Shown: one piece after another, positions 17,208 to 25,889 of the stretch
Numbering within the stretch: position 1 is the stretch's first letter
How the letters are laid out: each line of letters starts with the position of its first letter
DNA from: Syntrophobotulus glycolicus DSM 8271
GTDB taxonomy: Bacteria > Bacillota > Desulfitobacteriia > Desulfitobacteriales > Syntrophobotulaceae
Direction of reading: 5' to 3'
DNA length: 64,000 nucleotides
NCBI RefSeq assembly: GCF_000190635.1
Contig: NC_015172.1
Coordinates: 1,302,001 to 1,366,000, forward strand
Position numbers and translations under genes: made by a program
The notes under the pieces: generated by a model
The model's input: only the letters and a program-made list of their open reading frames with translations
Told to the model about the DNA's origin: nothing
The model's database searches: none

Positions 17208-18011
17208 ATGGGAGAAGGGGAACAAATTACAAAAAGTGTATCATGGCCGAATGCAGAAGTCATTGAAGATCTTAGGAAATTGCGCAGCAGCGTTCCACTT
17301 ACCCACTGCATCACAAATGTAGTAGTGACAAACTTTACTGCGAATGTAGTTCTTGCAGTTGGGGCCTCACCGGCAATGGTATTGGCAGCTGAGGAGACAG
17401 CTGATTTTGCCCGGGTTGCGCAGGGTCTGTTGATCAATGTAGGCACGGTTACAAGAGTGGATGCTGAGGCTATGATTAATGCTGCTTCCGCCGCATATGA
17501 AGCCAAAACTCCATGGGTATTGGATCCGGTAGCAGTTGGAGCATTGGAATACAGAACAAATATAATTGAAGAACTTTTGAAATTCAAACCTTCTGTAATA
17601 CGTGGGAATGCCTCTGAAATTCTTGCTACGTCAGGAGCCAAAGGAAATGCAAAGGGAGCGGATTCTACTGCGTCTTCTATTGAAGCACTACCTGCTGCTA
17701 AGAAACTGGCAGAGGAAACAGGTGCGGTTGTAGCGATCAGCGGAGAGATAGATTATATTACAGATGGGAAAATTGTCATCAGTGTTCCTGGCGGACATGA
17801 GATAATGACAAAGGTTACCGGAACAGGTTGCTCGCTGGGAGCGGTAATTGCAGCGTTTCTCCCGGTAACTAAGACCCCGCTTAGTGCTGCTACTGCGGCT
17901 TCGGTTATATATGCTGCAGCAGGTGAACGGGCAGCTAAGGAAGCTTTAGGTACAGGAAGCTTTACCGTTGCGTTTCTCGATCAGCTTTCAACGATTGGAA
18001 TCAAATATTAA
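17208..18011 (+). CDS. thiM: Hydroxyethylthiazole kinase
   Basis: A 267-residue ThiM, which phosphorylates 4-methyl-5-(2-hydroxyethyl)thiazole with ATP so that it can be joined to HMP-PP in thiamin synthesis. Family blocks are clear: [59 protein letters not shown] and the ATP-site loop [15 protein letters not shown], whose Cys and Gly residues are the ThiM signature. Usual length. Its neighbours include the remains of ThiW, the thiazole-specific S component, so the operon is a thiazole salvage unit. Confidence 0.96.
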   Translation: MGEGEQITKSVSWPNAEVIEDLRKLRSSVPLTHCITNVVVTNFTANVVLAVGASPAMVLAAEETADFARVAQGLLINVGTVTRVDAEAMINAASAAYEAKTPWVLDPVAVGALEYRTNIIEELLKFKPSVIRGNASEILATSGAKGNAKGADSTASSIEALPAAKKLAEETGAVVAISGEIDYITDGKIVISVPGGHEIMTKVTGTGCSLGAVIAAFLPVTKTPLSAATAASVIYAAAGERAAKEALGTGSFTVAFLDQLSTIGIKY

Positions 18012-18042
18012 AGGATAAAAATGTATCGGGAGGTGAGAAATA

Positions 18043-18216
18043 ATGGCAGTTAATGCTTTGCTACTGAACATACTTGTGGACCCAGTGGATAAAGGAGAAT
18101 TATTGTGGAAAGAGGGACAGGATTATCTGTACAACCCACGTACCCGGCAGGCATACCCAATCCAAAACGGCATACCTGAACTATTGGCAGATAAAGCAAA
18201 GAAGTTGGATGTTTAG
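18043..18216 (+). CDS. Trm112-like small protein lacking zinc cysteines
   Basis: A 57-residue protein after GGGAGGTGAG. The pattern LLNILVDPVDKGELLW then YLYNPRTRQAYPIQNGIPELL follows the bacterial Trm112/YcaR family (LL-ILVCPVCKG-L ... AYPI-DGIP-LL) across its length. Both N-terminal cysteines are Asp here (DPVDKG) and the second pair is missing, so it cannot bind the usual zinc. It lies between thiM and a flavin reductase in an operon that starts with a methyltransferase, a natural partner. Confidence 0.8.
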   Translation: MAVNALLLNILVDPVDKGELLWKEGQDYLYNPRTRQAYPIQNGIPELLADKAKKLDV

Positions 18217-18249
18217 AAGGATAGAAAATTTTATTTGAAGGATAAAATA

Positions 18250-18867
18250 ATGGGACAAAATAAAGAAAAAGTGAACTTGAAAATTTCTTCTACAATACTT
18301 TCACCGTCACCAGCTATACTGGTTTCATGCAAAGGAACTGAGGCGCCTTATGATAAGGACAATATCATTTCCATCGCTATGACGAGCACATTGAGTACAG
18401 TTCCTCCGTTGTTATGCATCTCTTTAAAGAGTGTACGATTTTCTTATTCGCAGATAAAACAATCAGGGGAGTACGTGATAAACATGGTTGGCAGAGATCT
18501 ATGCTTTGCAACGGACTGGTGTGGAGTAAAATCAGGAAGAGATTATGACAAATTTAAGGAATGCAATCTTACGCCTGTACCCATTAAGAACCTTTCAATT
18601 GCTCATGCAATTGCGGAAGCACCGATATCAATAGGCTGCAAATTGGTAAATGTAGCTAAGGCAGGAAGCTATGAGGTTTTCATAGGTGAGGTGGTTTCAG
18701 TTGAAGCGGATTCTGATATCCTCGATGAAAACGGTAAAGCGGATTTTAAAAAATTTGGCCTGATATCATACAACGATGGAGATTATTATGAACTCGGAGA
18801 GCATCTGGGATTCTTAGGATACTCGATAGCTTCCCCAGAAGTGCTCAAAAAGAAGAGCAAAAAATAG
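18250..18867 (+). CDS. Flavin reductase-like / flavoredoxin-family protein
   Basis: A 205-residue flavin-binding protein; ATG at 18250 is preferred to an in-frame TTG at 18235 because GAAGGA precedes it. The N-terminal PSPAILVSCKG, then NIISIAMTSTLSTVPPLLCISL and the FMN-site GEYVINMVGRDLCFATDWCG, are characteristic of the flavin reductase-like domain, as is IGEVVSVEAD later. It could supply reduced FMN or carry electrons for an oxidative step. In thiazole salvage such a gene is not standard, so this operon probably processes a modified thiazole. Confidence 0.85.
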   Translation: MGQNKEKVNLKISSTILSPSPAILVSCKGTEAPYDKDNIISIAMTSTLSTVPPLLCISLKSVRFSYSQIKQSGEYVINMVGRDLCFATDWCGVKSGRDYDKFKECNLTPVPIKNLSIAHAIAEAPISIGCKLVNVAKAGSYEVFIGEVVSVEADSDILDENGKADFKKFGLISYNDGDYYELGEHLGFLGYSIASPEVLKKKSKK

Positions 18868-18932
18868 TAATCTGATTAACAAATAAATGAAAGAAAACAA
18901 ATAGTATTTTAACTTAAAGGAGATTAAAAAAA

Positions 18933-19282
18933 ATGATTTATTCAAGAACTTATAAAATTATTGTAATCGCACTTTTGGCATCGCTAGGGTATGTACTGTC
19001 TACATTCATAAAATTTCCAATAAATTCATCTTTGCACTTGTCGGCGAGGTCATTGGGACTGGTGTAATCAGTGCAATTATTTCCGTTCCTGTCATGAAAG
19101 CTTTTTATGGACTTGCACCTGAAACTCCGTTTTACTTCTATATCCCGTTTTTTACCCCATCATCCGCTATGGGTGGAACTTTAGGTGTTCTGCTTCTGAT
19201 TGCGCTTAAGAAAGCAAAAGTTCTCAATAAAATAAAAGCGTGGGACAATAAAAAAGAAAAAAGTGACAGCTTGTCAAGCTAA
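18933..19282 (+). pseudogene. thiW: Broken thiW: thiazole-specific ECF S component with internal deletion
   Basis: An ATG after AAAGGAG encodes IYSRTYKIIVIALLASLGYVL, the first ThiW span, but the frame soon ends. The +1/+2 frame continues as NKFIFALVGEVIGTGVISAI and FYIPFFTPSSAMGG, the C-terminal part of ThiW, ending at 19282. The ~60-70 residues that should lie between them (second and third spans with the substrate loop) are missing and the frames differ. The junction lies near 19010-19030. The transporter should therefore no longer take up hydroxyethylthiazole, although the ATPases and EcfT downstream are intact. Confidence 0.8.
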
Positions 19283-19347
19283 GATAGAATACTTGAAGCA
19301 ACATCGACACAAGGCTGTAAAGTATATTAGGTTTGTGGGTGGTAGGC

Positions 19348-20181
19348 ATGGATAATATTATTCGGATTGAAAACCTTGTATTTGAGTACATAGGCGAAGA
19401 AGAAAATAACTTGAGAGCCATTGACAATGTCAGCATTGATATCAAAAAAGGGGAATTTGTGGCGATACTTGGGCAGAATGGGTCAGGCAAATCGACTATA
19501 GCAAGAAACATGAACGCATTGCTTCTGCCCAGCGGCGGTAAGGTATATGTAAAAGGGCTTGACATTACAAACCGGAGTAAGCTGTGGGAGATCAGACAAG
19601 CTGCCGGAATGGTGTTTCAAGACCCGACCAGCCAATTGGTGTCCACGTGTGTGGAGGATGATGTTGCTTTTGGCCCTGAAAATCTCGGCATCAAGCCGTC
19701 GGAAATCAGGGAAAGAGTCAATGAAGCACTTAAGTTAGTCAATATGGAAAATCATAAAAAAAGGGCTCCGCAGTTATTATCCGGCGGTCAGAAGCAAAAG
19801 GTGGCAATAGCAGGTGTTATTGCCATGAAACCGGATTGCATTATTTTTGATGAGTCCACAGCTATGTTGGATCCTCAGGGAAAAAAAGATGTTATGAATA
19901 TTATAACAAAGCTGAATAAAGAAGAAGGGATCACTGTGGTTTTAATCACTCATTTCATGGATGAAGCTGTCTTGGCAGATAGATTGATTATTATGGATAG
20001 AGGGACTGTTCAGCTTGATGGGACGCCTAAGGATATATTTACCCAGGTGGACAAAGTAAAGGAATTTGGACTGGAGATTCCTTTGGCAGCAGAACTGACA
20101 CAGCGATTGCACAAGAGAGGGGTCAATATACCGGCAGATATTATTAGTATTGATGAGATGGTGAATTTTTTATGTCAATAA
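19348..20181 (+). CDS. ecfA1: ECF transporter ATPase EcfA1
   Basis: A 277-residue ATPase; the ATG at 19348 lies right after GGTGGTAGG, making it a better start than an upstream TTG. Walker A GQNGSGKST, ECF-type Q-loop FQDPTSQLV, signature LSGGQKQK and Walker B IIFDESTAMLD match EcfA1, the member with ESTAMLDP rather than EPTAGLDP. It forms a heterodimer with EcfA2 that drives EcfT and exchangeable S components. It overlaps ecfA2 by ten bases. Its original S component may be the broken ThiW immediately upstream. Confidence 0.95.
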   Translation: MDNIIRIENLVFEYIGEEENNLRAIDNVSIDIKKGEFVAILGQNGSGKSTIARNMNALLLPSGGKVYVKGLDITNRSKLWEIRQAAGMVFQDPTSQLVSTCVEDDVAFGPENLGIKPSEIRERVNEALKLVNMENHKKRAPQLLSGGQKQKVAIAGVIAMKPDCIIFDESTAMLDPQGKKDVMNIITKLNKEEGITVVLITHFMDEAVLADRLIIMDRGTVQLDGTPKDIFTQVDKVKEFGLEIPLAAELTQRLHKRGVNIPADIISIDEMVNFLCQ

Positions 20182-21026
20182 AAGTTGAAAATTTATCGCA
20201 TGTATATGCTGAGGGAACTCCAAATGAGACAGTGGCATTGGATTGTGTAAGTTTTGAAATATCTGATAATGAATTTGTTGGTATTATTGGGCATACCGGA
20301 TCAAGTAAATCTACACTCATTCAGCATATTAACGGTTTGCTGAAGCCTAAATCCGGGAGAATTGTAATAAACGATATTGATATTTTCGACAAGGGCGTAG
20401 TTATTAACGACATAAGGCGAAAAATAGGTTTAGTATTCCAATTTCCGGAGTATCAACTATTTGCGGATACTGTTTATCATGACATAGCCTTTGGCCCTCA
20501 AAACCTGGGGCTTTCGGAAGCGGAAACAGAAAATAGAGTGAAGGAAGCCATTTCGCTTGTAGCCCTTGATTATGAAGAGATTAAAGACCGATCACCATTT
20601 GAATTAAGCGGGGGACAGAAGAGGAAGGTGGCAATTGCCGGTGTCATAGCAATGAAGCCGGAAATTCTTATCCTTGATGAACCAACAGCAGGTCTTGATC
20701 CCAAAGCACATAAAGAAATACTTCAAATGCTTAAACAAGTTCATGTCGCAGAGAAGAATATAACCATTTTGGTTTCGCACAATATGGGGGATGTGGCCGA
20801 GTTTGCTGATAAAATCATTGTGATGGATAAAGGAAAGGTTGCATTGACAGGCTCACCAAGCGAAGTTTACCAGGAAGCTGACCTGATTGAGAGTATAGGT
20901 CTGGGGCTTCCGCCCGCGATGGTTCTATTAAGGAAATTAAAGAAAAGAGGAAAAAACGTCAATACAAGTGCTATGACAGTAGATGATGTGGAAAAAGAGT
21001 TATTCCAATTGTTAAGGAGTAATTAA
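20172..21026 (+). CDS. ecfA2: ECF transporter ATPase EcfA2 with altered Walker A
   Basis: A 284-residue ATPase with Q-loop FQFPEYQLF, signature LSGGQKRK and Walker B ILILDEPTAGLD, all typical of EcfA2, and a C-terminal tail for EcfT contact. The P-loop reads GHTGSSKST (40-48): Ser45 (AGT, 20304-20306) replaces the glycine that always precedes the catalytic Lys46, explainable by a single GGT-to-AGT change. This would be expected to disturb nucleotide binding. Together with the broken thiW it suggests that the transporter is decaying. Confidence 0.93.
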   Translation: MSIKVENLSHVYAEGTPNETVALDCVSFEISDNEFVGIIGHTGSSKSTLIQHINGLLKPKSGRIVINDIDIFDKGVVINDIRRKIGLVFQFPEYQLFADTVYHDIAFGPQNLGLSEAETENRVKEAISLVALDYEEIKDRSPFELSGGQKRKVAIAGVIAMKPEILILDEPTAGLDPKAHKEILQMLKQVHVAEKNITILVSHNMGDVAEFADKIIVMDKGKVALTGSPSEVYQEADLIESIGLGLPPAMVLLRKLKKRGKNVNTSAMTVDDVEKELFQLLRSN

Positions 21027-21027
21027 A

Positions 21028-21834
21028 ATGCAGAATATTACTTTAGGGCAATACTATCCAACGGATTCCTTTATTCATGAGTTGGATCCAAGAACAAAAA
21101 TTATATCTATCTTGATGTATATTGCAGGGTTGTTTTTTATAAACAGCTTTAGCGGTTATATTACAGCTGTGGCATTTCTCATTCTTATTATATTAGCTTC
21201 TAAAATCCCTGTGAAATCTATTATTGATGGGTTTAAGCCACTTGTGCTGGTGATTGTTCTAACTTTAGGCAGCAATATATTCATGACGAATGGAAGCATA
21301 GTTCTCTTTCAAATCGGGTTTATCAAAGTAACACAAGAAGGAATAGTGCGTACTCTTTTCGTTGGCATCAGATTACTCCTGCTAATTATAGGGTCAATAA
21401 TGTTGACTTTGACAACAAAGCCAATAAAACTAACGGACGGATTGGAAAAACTGCTAAGCCCATTGAAAAAAGTAGGCCTTCGCACTCATGAAATAGCCTT
21501 GCTATTTAACCTTGCAATAGCCTTTATACCGACCTTTGCTGAAGAAATAGATAAAATATCCAAAGCGCAAATAGCCAGAGGCGCTAATTTCTCCAGTGGA
21601 AATTTATATACAAGAGCAAAAAACTTACTTCCATTATTAATTCCTTTGTTTGTAGGTACGTTTAGAAGGGCCAGTGAGCTTGCCATGGCAATGGAGGCCA
21701 GATGCTATAGCGGCGGTAATAATCGTACCAAAATGGCTGAGTTGAAATTGGAGTCAAAAGATTTTATTGCTTCCTTGTTGGCTGCTTCTTTCCTTACCTT
21801 GGTAATTTTGCAGTCCAGAGGAATACTTTTCTGA
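21028..21834 (+). CDS. ecfT: ECF transporter transmembrane protein EcfT
   Basis: A 268-residue membrane protein, one base after ecfA2. The N-terminal block PTDSFIHELDPRTKIISIL, the PLKKVGLRTHEIALLF segment and the coupling-helix motifs AQIARGANF and AMEARCYSGG are diagnostic of EcfT; the two A-R-(G/C) motifs dock into the two ATPases. About five to six spans. Last gene of the operon. It normally serves several S components, so the module may still support S proteins encoded elsewhere if EcfA2 works. Confidence 0.95.
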   Translation: MQNITLGQYYPTDSFIHELDPRTKIISILMYIAGLFFINSFSGYITAVAFLILIILASKIPVKSIIDGFKPLVLVIVLTLGSNIFMTNGSIVLFQIGFIKVTQEGIVRTLFVGIRLLLLIIGSIMLTLTTKPIKLTDGLEKLLSPLKKVGLRTHEIALLFNLAIAFIPTFAEEIDKISKAQIARGANFSSGNLYTRAKNLLPLLIPLFVGTFRRASELAMAMEARCYSGGNNRTKMAELKLESKDFIASLLAASFLTLVILQSRGILF

Positions 21835-22005
21835 TTGGAACATAAAGCCGACAGATTGAGAAGATAAGGGTTAAGGACACTCTGAAAGAAGAAGAAGGAC
21901 ATTACCCTTGTGATATGCTGTGTTGCGCATTTATTTAATGGTGCGTATTAGTTTGATTATATGAACTAAAACCCCGCCTTATCGCATAAGGTTGAAGGCA
22001 TTTTG

Positions 22006-22161
22006 CAGTAAGGTGTGCAAAAATTGAAGTAATGTTTAAAAATTATGGAAATATATTCAAAATAACCGTGCATTAATTAAAAATTTGCACATAATTAGCC
22101 GGAAAACTGGTTTTTGATCTAAGATATTAGCACAATACTTGAAATTTTGCACACCTCACAG
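22006..22161. repeat. 156-bp MITE-like element with 29-bp imperfect terminal inverted repeats
   Basis: The left end starts CAGTAAGGTGTGCAAAA and the right end, read on the minus strand, starts CTGTGAGGTGTGCAAAA; by eye 24 of 29 positions match. The interior is AT-rich with no open frame but includes another GTGCA...TTTGCAC hairpin near 22068-22090. The shape is that of a small non-autonomous transposable element, although no clear target duplication is visible. A large mRNA hairpin is the alternative. Confidence 0.5.
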
Positions 22162-22306
22162 TATGATTCTTATGCGGAAAAGTATTTCAGTTATTTTTCG
22201 GCTGCTGTCTTTTGGAATATTCCATATATTGAAGCCATGCTTGCAGTTTCGCAATATTTTACATGAAATTCATAAAATTTATGAAATCCATAAAATCCAT
22301 AAAACC

Positions 22307-22385
22307 GAAAGACTTCACTCCTTGACGATTTTGGGCTTGTTCACATAAGATTTTGCCGTTGTTGGGGTGAAGTCTTTCTTTTTTT
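22307..22385 (+). terminator. Long-loop terminator before the sigma factor gene
   Basis: GAAAGACTTCACTCC and GGGGTGAAGTCTTTC pair over 14-15 bases around a ~41-base loop and are followed by seven T residues. The loop is unusually long for a simple terminator, so a structured leader that can refold is possible. It lies ~470 bases after ecfT and just upstream of the sigma/DUF4179 promoter region. Confidence 0.6.
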
Positions 22386-22472
22386 CGAATAGCTTCCGAA
22401 AGGAAGTATCGTATTCCTATTAATTTTTTTCATATATTTTGCGAAAAATTGCTTTTTTCTTCGTTAGATAGA

Positions 22473-22490
22473 TTGTAAAAGCTTTTACAA
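22473..22490. promoter_or_regulatory. 18-nt perfect palindrome upstream of the sigma factor
   Basis: TTGTAAAAGCTTTTACAA is fully self-complementary and ends 22 bases before the ATG at 22513, just ahead of the AAAGGGGAAA ribosome site. Its position suits an operator for a homodimeric regulator. No matching second copy was noticed in the window. Confidence 0.5.
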
Positions 22491-22512
22491 GGCAAAAGAA
22501 AAGGGGAAAACG

Positions 22513-23088
22513 ATGAAGACCGATAAGGAAAATTATATAGAGCGGTTAAAAAACAGCAAAGAAGACGCCCTGGAATTCATCATGGACGAATACTTTCCTT
22601 TGGTCAAGGGCATTGTCAACCGGATTCTGCTTCCCGTCGGCAGCCGGGAGCTGGCGGAGGAATGCATCAGCGATGTCTTTCTTGCCGTCTGGTATAACGC
22701 GAAAAAATTTCAAGGGGAGAGCGAGGAAGACTTTCGCCGGTGGCTCTGCGCAGTCGCCAAATACAGGGCGGTAGACTTTTACCGCCGGGAAAAAAAGTGC
22801 ATGGAAATTCCCTCCTCCGATCAGGAGAAGACTGGCCTGTTTCTGCCGGAAAAATCGGCGGAGGAACAAGTTCTTTTGAAAGAAAGTGCCAGAGAGGTGG
22901 AAAAGATGCTGAATCTTTTTTCTCCCACCGACCGCGATATCTTCATTATGAAATTTTTCTGGGGTATGCCCTCGGAAGAAATATCCCAAAAGTTAGGACT
23001 TACCAAGTCCGCTGTGGATAATCGTATTTACAGGAGCAAAAAACAACTGGTGCAAGGCGTCATGAGCTTCGGAGAAGGAGGCAATTAA
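22513..23088 (+). CDS. ECF-type RNA polymerase sigma factor
   Basis: A 191-residue sigma-70 family protein. Region 2 contains YFPLVKGIVNRILLPVGSRELAEECISDVFLAVW and the DNA-melting segment EDFRRWLCAVAKYRAVDFYRR; region 4 contains PTDRDIFIMKFFWGMPSEEI then GLTKSAVDNRIYRSKKQL. This is an ECF sigma of the kind paired with DUF4179 proteins, and that partner is the next gene, two bases away. The signal and regulon are unknown; autoregulation is likely. Confidence 0.93.
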   Translation: MKTDKENYIERLKNSKEDALEFIMDEYFPLVKGIVNRILLPVGSRELAEECISDVFLAVWYNAKKFQGESEEDFRRWLCAVAKYRAVDFYRREKKCMEIPSSDQEKTGLFLPEKSAEEQVLLKESAREVEKMLNLFSPTDRDIFIMKFFWGMPSEEISQKLGLTKSAVDNRIYRSKKQLVQGVMSFGEGGN

Positions 23089-23090
23089 AA

Positions 23091-24290
23091 ATGAAGGATA
23101 CAAAGGATATCTACGAGTTCTTTAACGACATGGATATTGATCTGAACGATTTTAAAGAGGCGGAAGTCGATGAACTGGAAAAAGCGAGGGTAAAACAGAT
23201 GGTCAGGGAGAGAGTGGCCAAAAGCACCGGAGAATCCGGCAGCTCAGGCGGCGGGAAAAAAAGAAAAAAAAGGACATTTGTGGCTGCTGCGGCCGCAATC
23301 GCGGTTATGTCCGTGGGGCTCTGCGGCTTCGGGCTGGCCTTTCCCGCTTATGCCAAGGAAGTTCCCATTGTCGGCGATATTTTCCGGTTTCTGGACGGGG
23401 GGCGGACGGGCGTTTATGATTTGTATACCGCAAGCGCCCTGAATCTGGACATGGTAAAGGCGGATAACGGCATCGAGGTGACGCTGAATCAGGGTGTCTA
23501 TGACGGAAGAACCCTATCCCTGACGTATACCATAAAAACGGAAAAAGATTTCGGAGAAATCCCGTATTTAGACAGTGACATCAATGTCGGCTTCTTCACT
23601 CAGGGAGTTGGGGGGAGCGAGCAGCTGAAAAAGGTTGGTCCCGGTCTTTATGTGGGGCAGAGCAACTATACATTCTTCAGCGAAAAGGAACAGGAAGACA
23701 GGGATTCCATTTCCTTCCGCTGGCGTGTTTCCGGCATAACCGGGAGAGATGAAAATGCCGGGATGGATCAAAATGAGACCACGCCCTGCAAGCTGAGTTA
23801 CAGTGCAACCCTGAAGGCACTGGATAATGAAGCGGTGGACATTGCGGAAAACCAGGACAGGGCGCAGAATGTAACGATCAGCTTAAAGCGCCTCTCCGTC
23901 ACCCCAATCAATACAATTCTATATTATACGGAGGAAACTCCCGGCTATGAAGCTTCCGGCAACCTGGTCCTGGATGCCGGGCAGGTGGACTGGGAAATCA
24001 AGGACGATTTAGGCAACGTCTATACGTATCAGGAAAATGGTGGACACGGAAAGATCAAGGGAGAAGTGTTTCAGGTGGAAAATGTCCTTACCCTTAACCG
24101 GTTGGATCCCAAGGCCAAAATCCTGTTTATCACACCGACTTTGAAACTGGTTCAGCCCCAGGGCGGCGGGGTGGCAATTGATGAAAATGGAAAGGAGACA
24201 GCGCTTCCATATGAAAGTCTGCCGGAAGGAACCGCGGCCGGGGAGTGGCCGATGAAGCAGATTGCCGTCGACATCAGCGCTGTAAAATAA
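23091..24290 (+). CDS. DUF4179-type membrane anti-sigma-like protein
   Basis: A 399-residue protein with an acidic cytosolic N-terminus (~60 residues), one membrane span (TFVAAAAAIAVMSVGLCGFGL, about 61-81) and a ~310-residue extracellular part. The segment AFPAYAKEVPIVGDIFRFLDG just after the span is the DUF4179 hallmark. Such proteins are encoded with ECF sigma factors and are thought to hold the sigma until an envelope signal arrives. Translationally linked to the preceding gene. Confidence 0.9.
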   Translation: MKDTKDIYEFFNDMDIDLNDFKEAEVDELEKARVKQMVRERVAKSTGESGSSGGGKKRKKRTFVAAAAAIAVMSVGLCGFGLAFPAYAKEVPIVGDIFRFLDGGRTGVYDLYTASALNLDMVKADNGIEVTLNQGVYDGRTLSLTYTIKTEKDFGEIPYLDSDINVGFFTQGVGGSEQLKKVGPGLYVGQSNYTFFSEKEQEDRDSISFRWRVSGITGRDENAGMDQNETTPCKLSYSATLKALDNEAVDIAENQDRAQNVTISLKRLSVTPINTILYYTEETPGYEASGNLVLDAGQVDWEIKDDLGNVYTYQENGGHGKIKGEVFQVENVLTLNRLDPKAKILFITPTLKLVQPQGGGVAIDENGKETALPYESLPEGTAAGEWPMKQIAVDISAVK

Positions 24291-24443
24291 GAATATTGTA
24301 AAAGAGGAGCGTTATCAATCCAACTGCGGATAATGAGTACAAAAACCAAAGGGGATAGGGATCTTTTATTACCGAACATCTCAAAATTTTAGATAAGAAA
24401 GGCGTCATGGGGAAAAACCGCATCGCATGGGCCTTTCACCGTG

Positions 24444-24485
24444 TAAAAAAGGCCAGGATTTTTATGATATCCTGGTCCTTTTTTA
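24444..24485 (+). terminator. Strong intrinsic terminator
   Basis: AAAAAAGGCCAGGAT and ATCCTGGTCCTTTTTT pair around a short AT loop, with A and T runs on both sides, so it could act in both directions. It ends the sigma/DUF4179 operon and abuts the recombinase relic. Confidence 0.85.
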
Positions 24486-24491
24486 TACCAC

Positions 24492-24670
24492 TGGATTTCC
24501 GAGCAAGACAAGGAAGGGCAGATCGTCCAGGAAGGAAGATTCCACGGAGGGATTGCTCCATGTGGTTATAGATTGGTCAAGAAAGACCGACTGGAGAAAA
24601 ACGCGAACTCTATGATCTGGAGATTAATGAAGAAGCGATCGTTGTCAAGAAAATCTTCATTATAACATGA
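24492..24670 (+). pseudogene. Fragment of a large serine recombinase
   Basis: In frame from 24492 the sequence reads ISEQDKEGQIVQEGRF, then GGIAPCGYRLVKKDRLEKN; after a frameshift near 24600 it continues ELYDLEINEEAIVVKKIFI to a stop at 24670. This corresponds to the start of the Recombinase domain of large serine integrases (G-F-GG-APYGYR ... LVIDEEEA-IVR-IF). Neither the catalytic resolvase domain nor the C-terminus is present. It marks a past integration or transposition event. Confidence 0.75.
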
Positions 24671-24712
24671 ACAACACTCATCTTATTTTCCTGATGGTTA
24701 ACCAATGCTCAA

Positions 24713-24741
24713 TTGTTAAATTACCCGGCGCATGATATATT
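24713..24741 (+). promoter_or_regulatory. Probable promoter of the HTH regulator gene
   Basis: TTGTTA, 17 bases, TATATT, ending about 33 bases upstream of the ATG at 24775. Confidence 0.5.
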
Positions 24742-24774
24742 CTAAGGGAAGAAAGCCAGTGGGAGGAAACGATT

Positions 24775-25806
24775 ATGCGAGTGGGTAACGTCATTAGAAA
24801 ATACCGCAAAGATAAAAATCTAACGCAAGAGGAAATGGCAAAACGCCTTGGGGTGACCGCTCCCGCGGTGAACAAATGGGAAAATGGCTATTCCCTGCCG
24901 GATATTTCCTTACTATCGCCTATCGCCAGATTGCTGAATATTTCCATAGATACGTTGTTGTCCCATGAAAAAGAGCTTTCCGATGCGGAAGCCAACCGGT
25001 TGGTGGAGGAAGCAAATAAAAAACTAAAAACAGAACCTTTGGACGAGGTATTTCAATGGATAAAACAATGTCTCGTCGAGTATCCAAACTGCAACTATTT
25101 GATTCTTTGGATGGCCCGGATATTTGACAGTCACCGGCAAATGACGGGACTTCCTGATGGAGAAAAATATGACGCCTACATCTTGGACTGCTATAAGCGC
25201 GCGCTGGAAAGTGACGATCAAGGGATGAGGAACGCTGCTGCCGAATCACTGTACTATTTCTACATGAACAGAGAGCAATACGAGCAGGCAGGGCAGTGTC
25301 TCACCTGTTTTTCTCAAGAAAATCCAGAGCGTAAGCGAAGACAAGCTATGATTTACAGCAAGACCGGGAGGCAGGAAGATGCATACAAAATGTTTGAAGA
25401 GCTGCTCTATGCCGGGTACCAGAATCTGAATATGACCTTGCGCGACATCTACATGCTGGCGATGAAAGAGAATGAACGAAATAAAGCTCATATGCTGGTT
25501 GATAAAATACAGAAATTGGCCCGCCTTTTTGAATTTGGCGAGTATCATGAGATTTCCCCGGCACTTGAATTGGCGGTACTGGAAAAAAACGAGGCGGAAA
25601 CCCTGTACATTATGGAGCGGATGCTTGCCAACCTCGAGAGTATATGTGCTTTTACCAAATCATCTCTTTATTCGCATATGGAGTTTAAAGTGATAGACGC
25701 GGAATATCTTATAGAAGTCCGAGAAGACCTGATGAAAGGATTTCGGGATGAAGAAACTTATGCGTATCTGAAGGGAAACCAACAATGGAGAGATTTGGTG
25801 GGATGA
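24775..25806 (+). CDS. XRE-family regulator with helical-repeat C-terminal domain
   Basis: A 343-residue protein, ATG after GGAGGAAAC. Residues 1-65 form an HTH: IRKYRKDKNLTQEEMAKRLG, VTAPAVNKWENGYSLPDISL and LLNISIDTLLSHEKEL. The remainder is all-helical and TPR-like (residues ~80-330), with repeated YY/A-E-Y-A patterns such as YYFYMNREQYEQAGQCL and GRQEDAYKMFEELLYAG. Regulators of this layout are common in Clostridia and can bind peptides or partner proteins through the repeats. Its own operon seems to be a single gene. Confidence 0.88.
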   Translation: MRVGNVIRKYRKDKNLTQEEMAKRLGVTAPAVNKWENGYSLPDISLLSPIARLLNISIDTLLSHEKELSDAEANRLVEEANKKLKTEPLDEVFQWIKQCLVEYPNCNYLILWMARIFDSHRQMTGLPDGEKYDAYILDCYKRALESDDQGMRNAAAESLYYFYMNREQYEQAGQCLTCFSQENPERKRRQAMIYSKTGRQEDAYKMFEELLYAGYQNLNMTLRDIYMLAMKENERNKAHMLVDKIQKLARLFEFGEYHEISPALELAVLEKNEAETLYIMERMLANLESICAFTKSSLYSHMEFKVIDAEYLIEVREDLMKGFRDEETYAYLKGNQQWRDLVG

Positions 25807-25889
25807 TGAAAGAAATAAGTCGATTGCGAATCTAGCCCGCTTCCTTTGTGTGGTAAAATAATTGTATCCAACATAGAGGAGGGATTGAA

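Noticed and set aside
22139-22348. 69-codon frame
   Set aside because: Overlaps the MITE-like end and the terminator; AT-rich repeats (ATCCATAAA) and no ribosome site.
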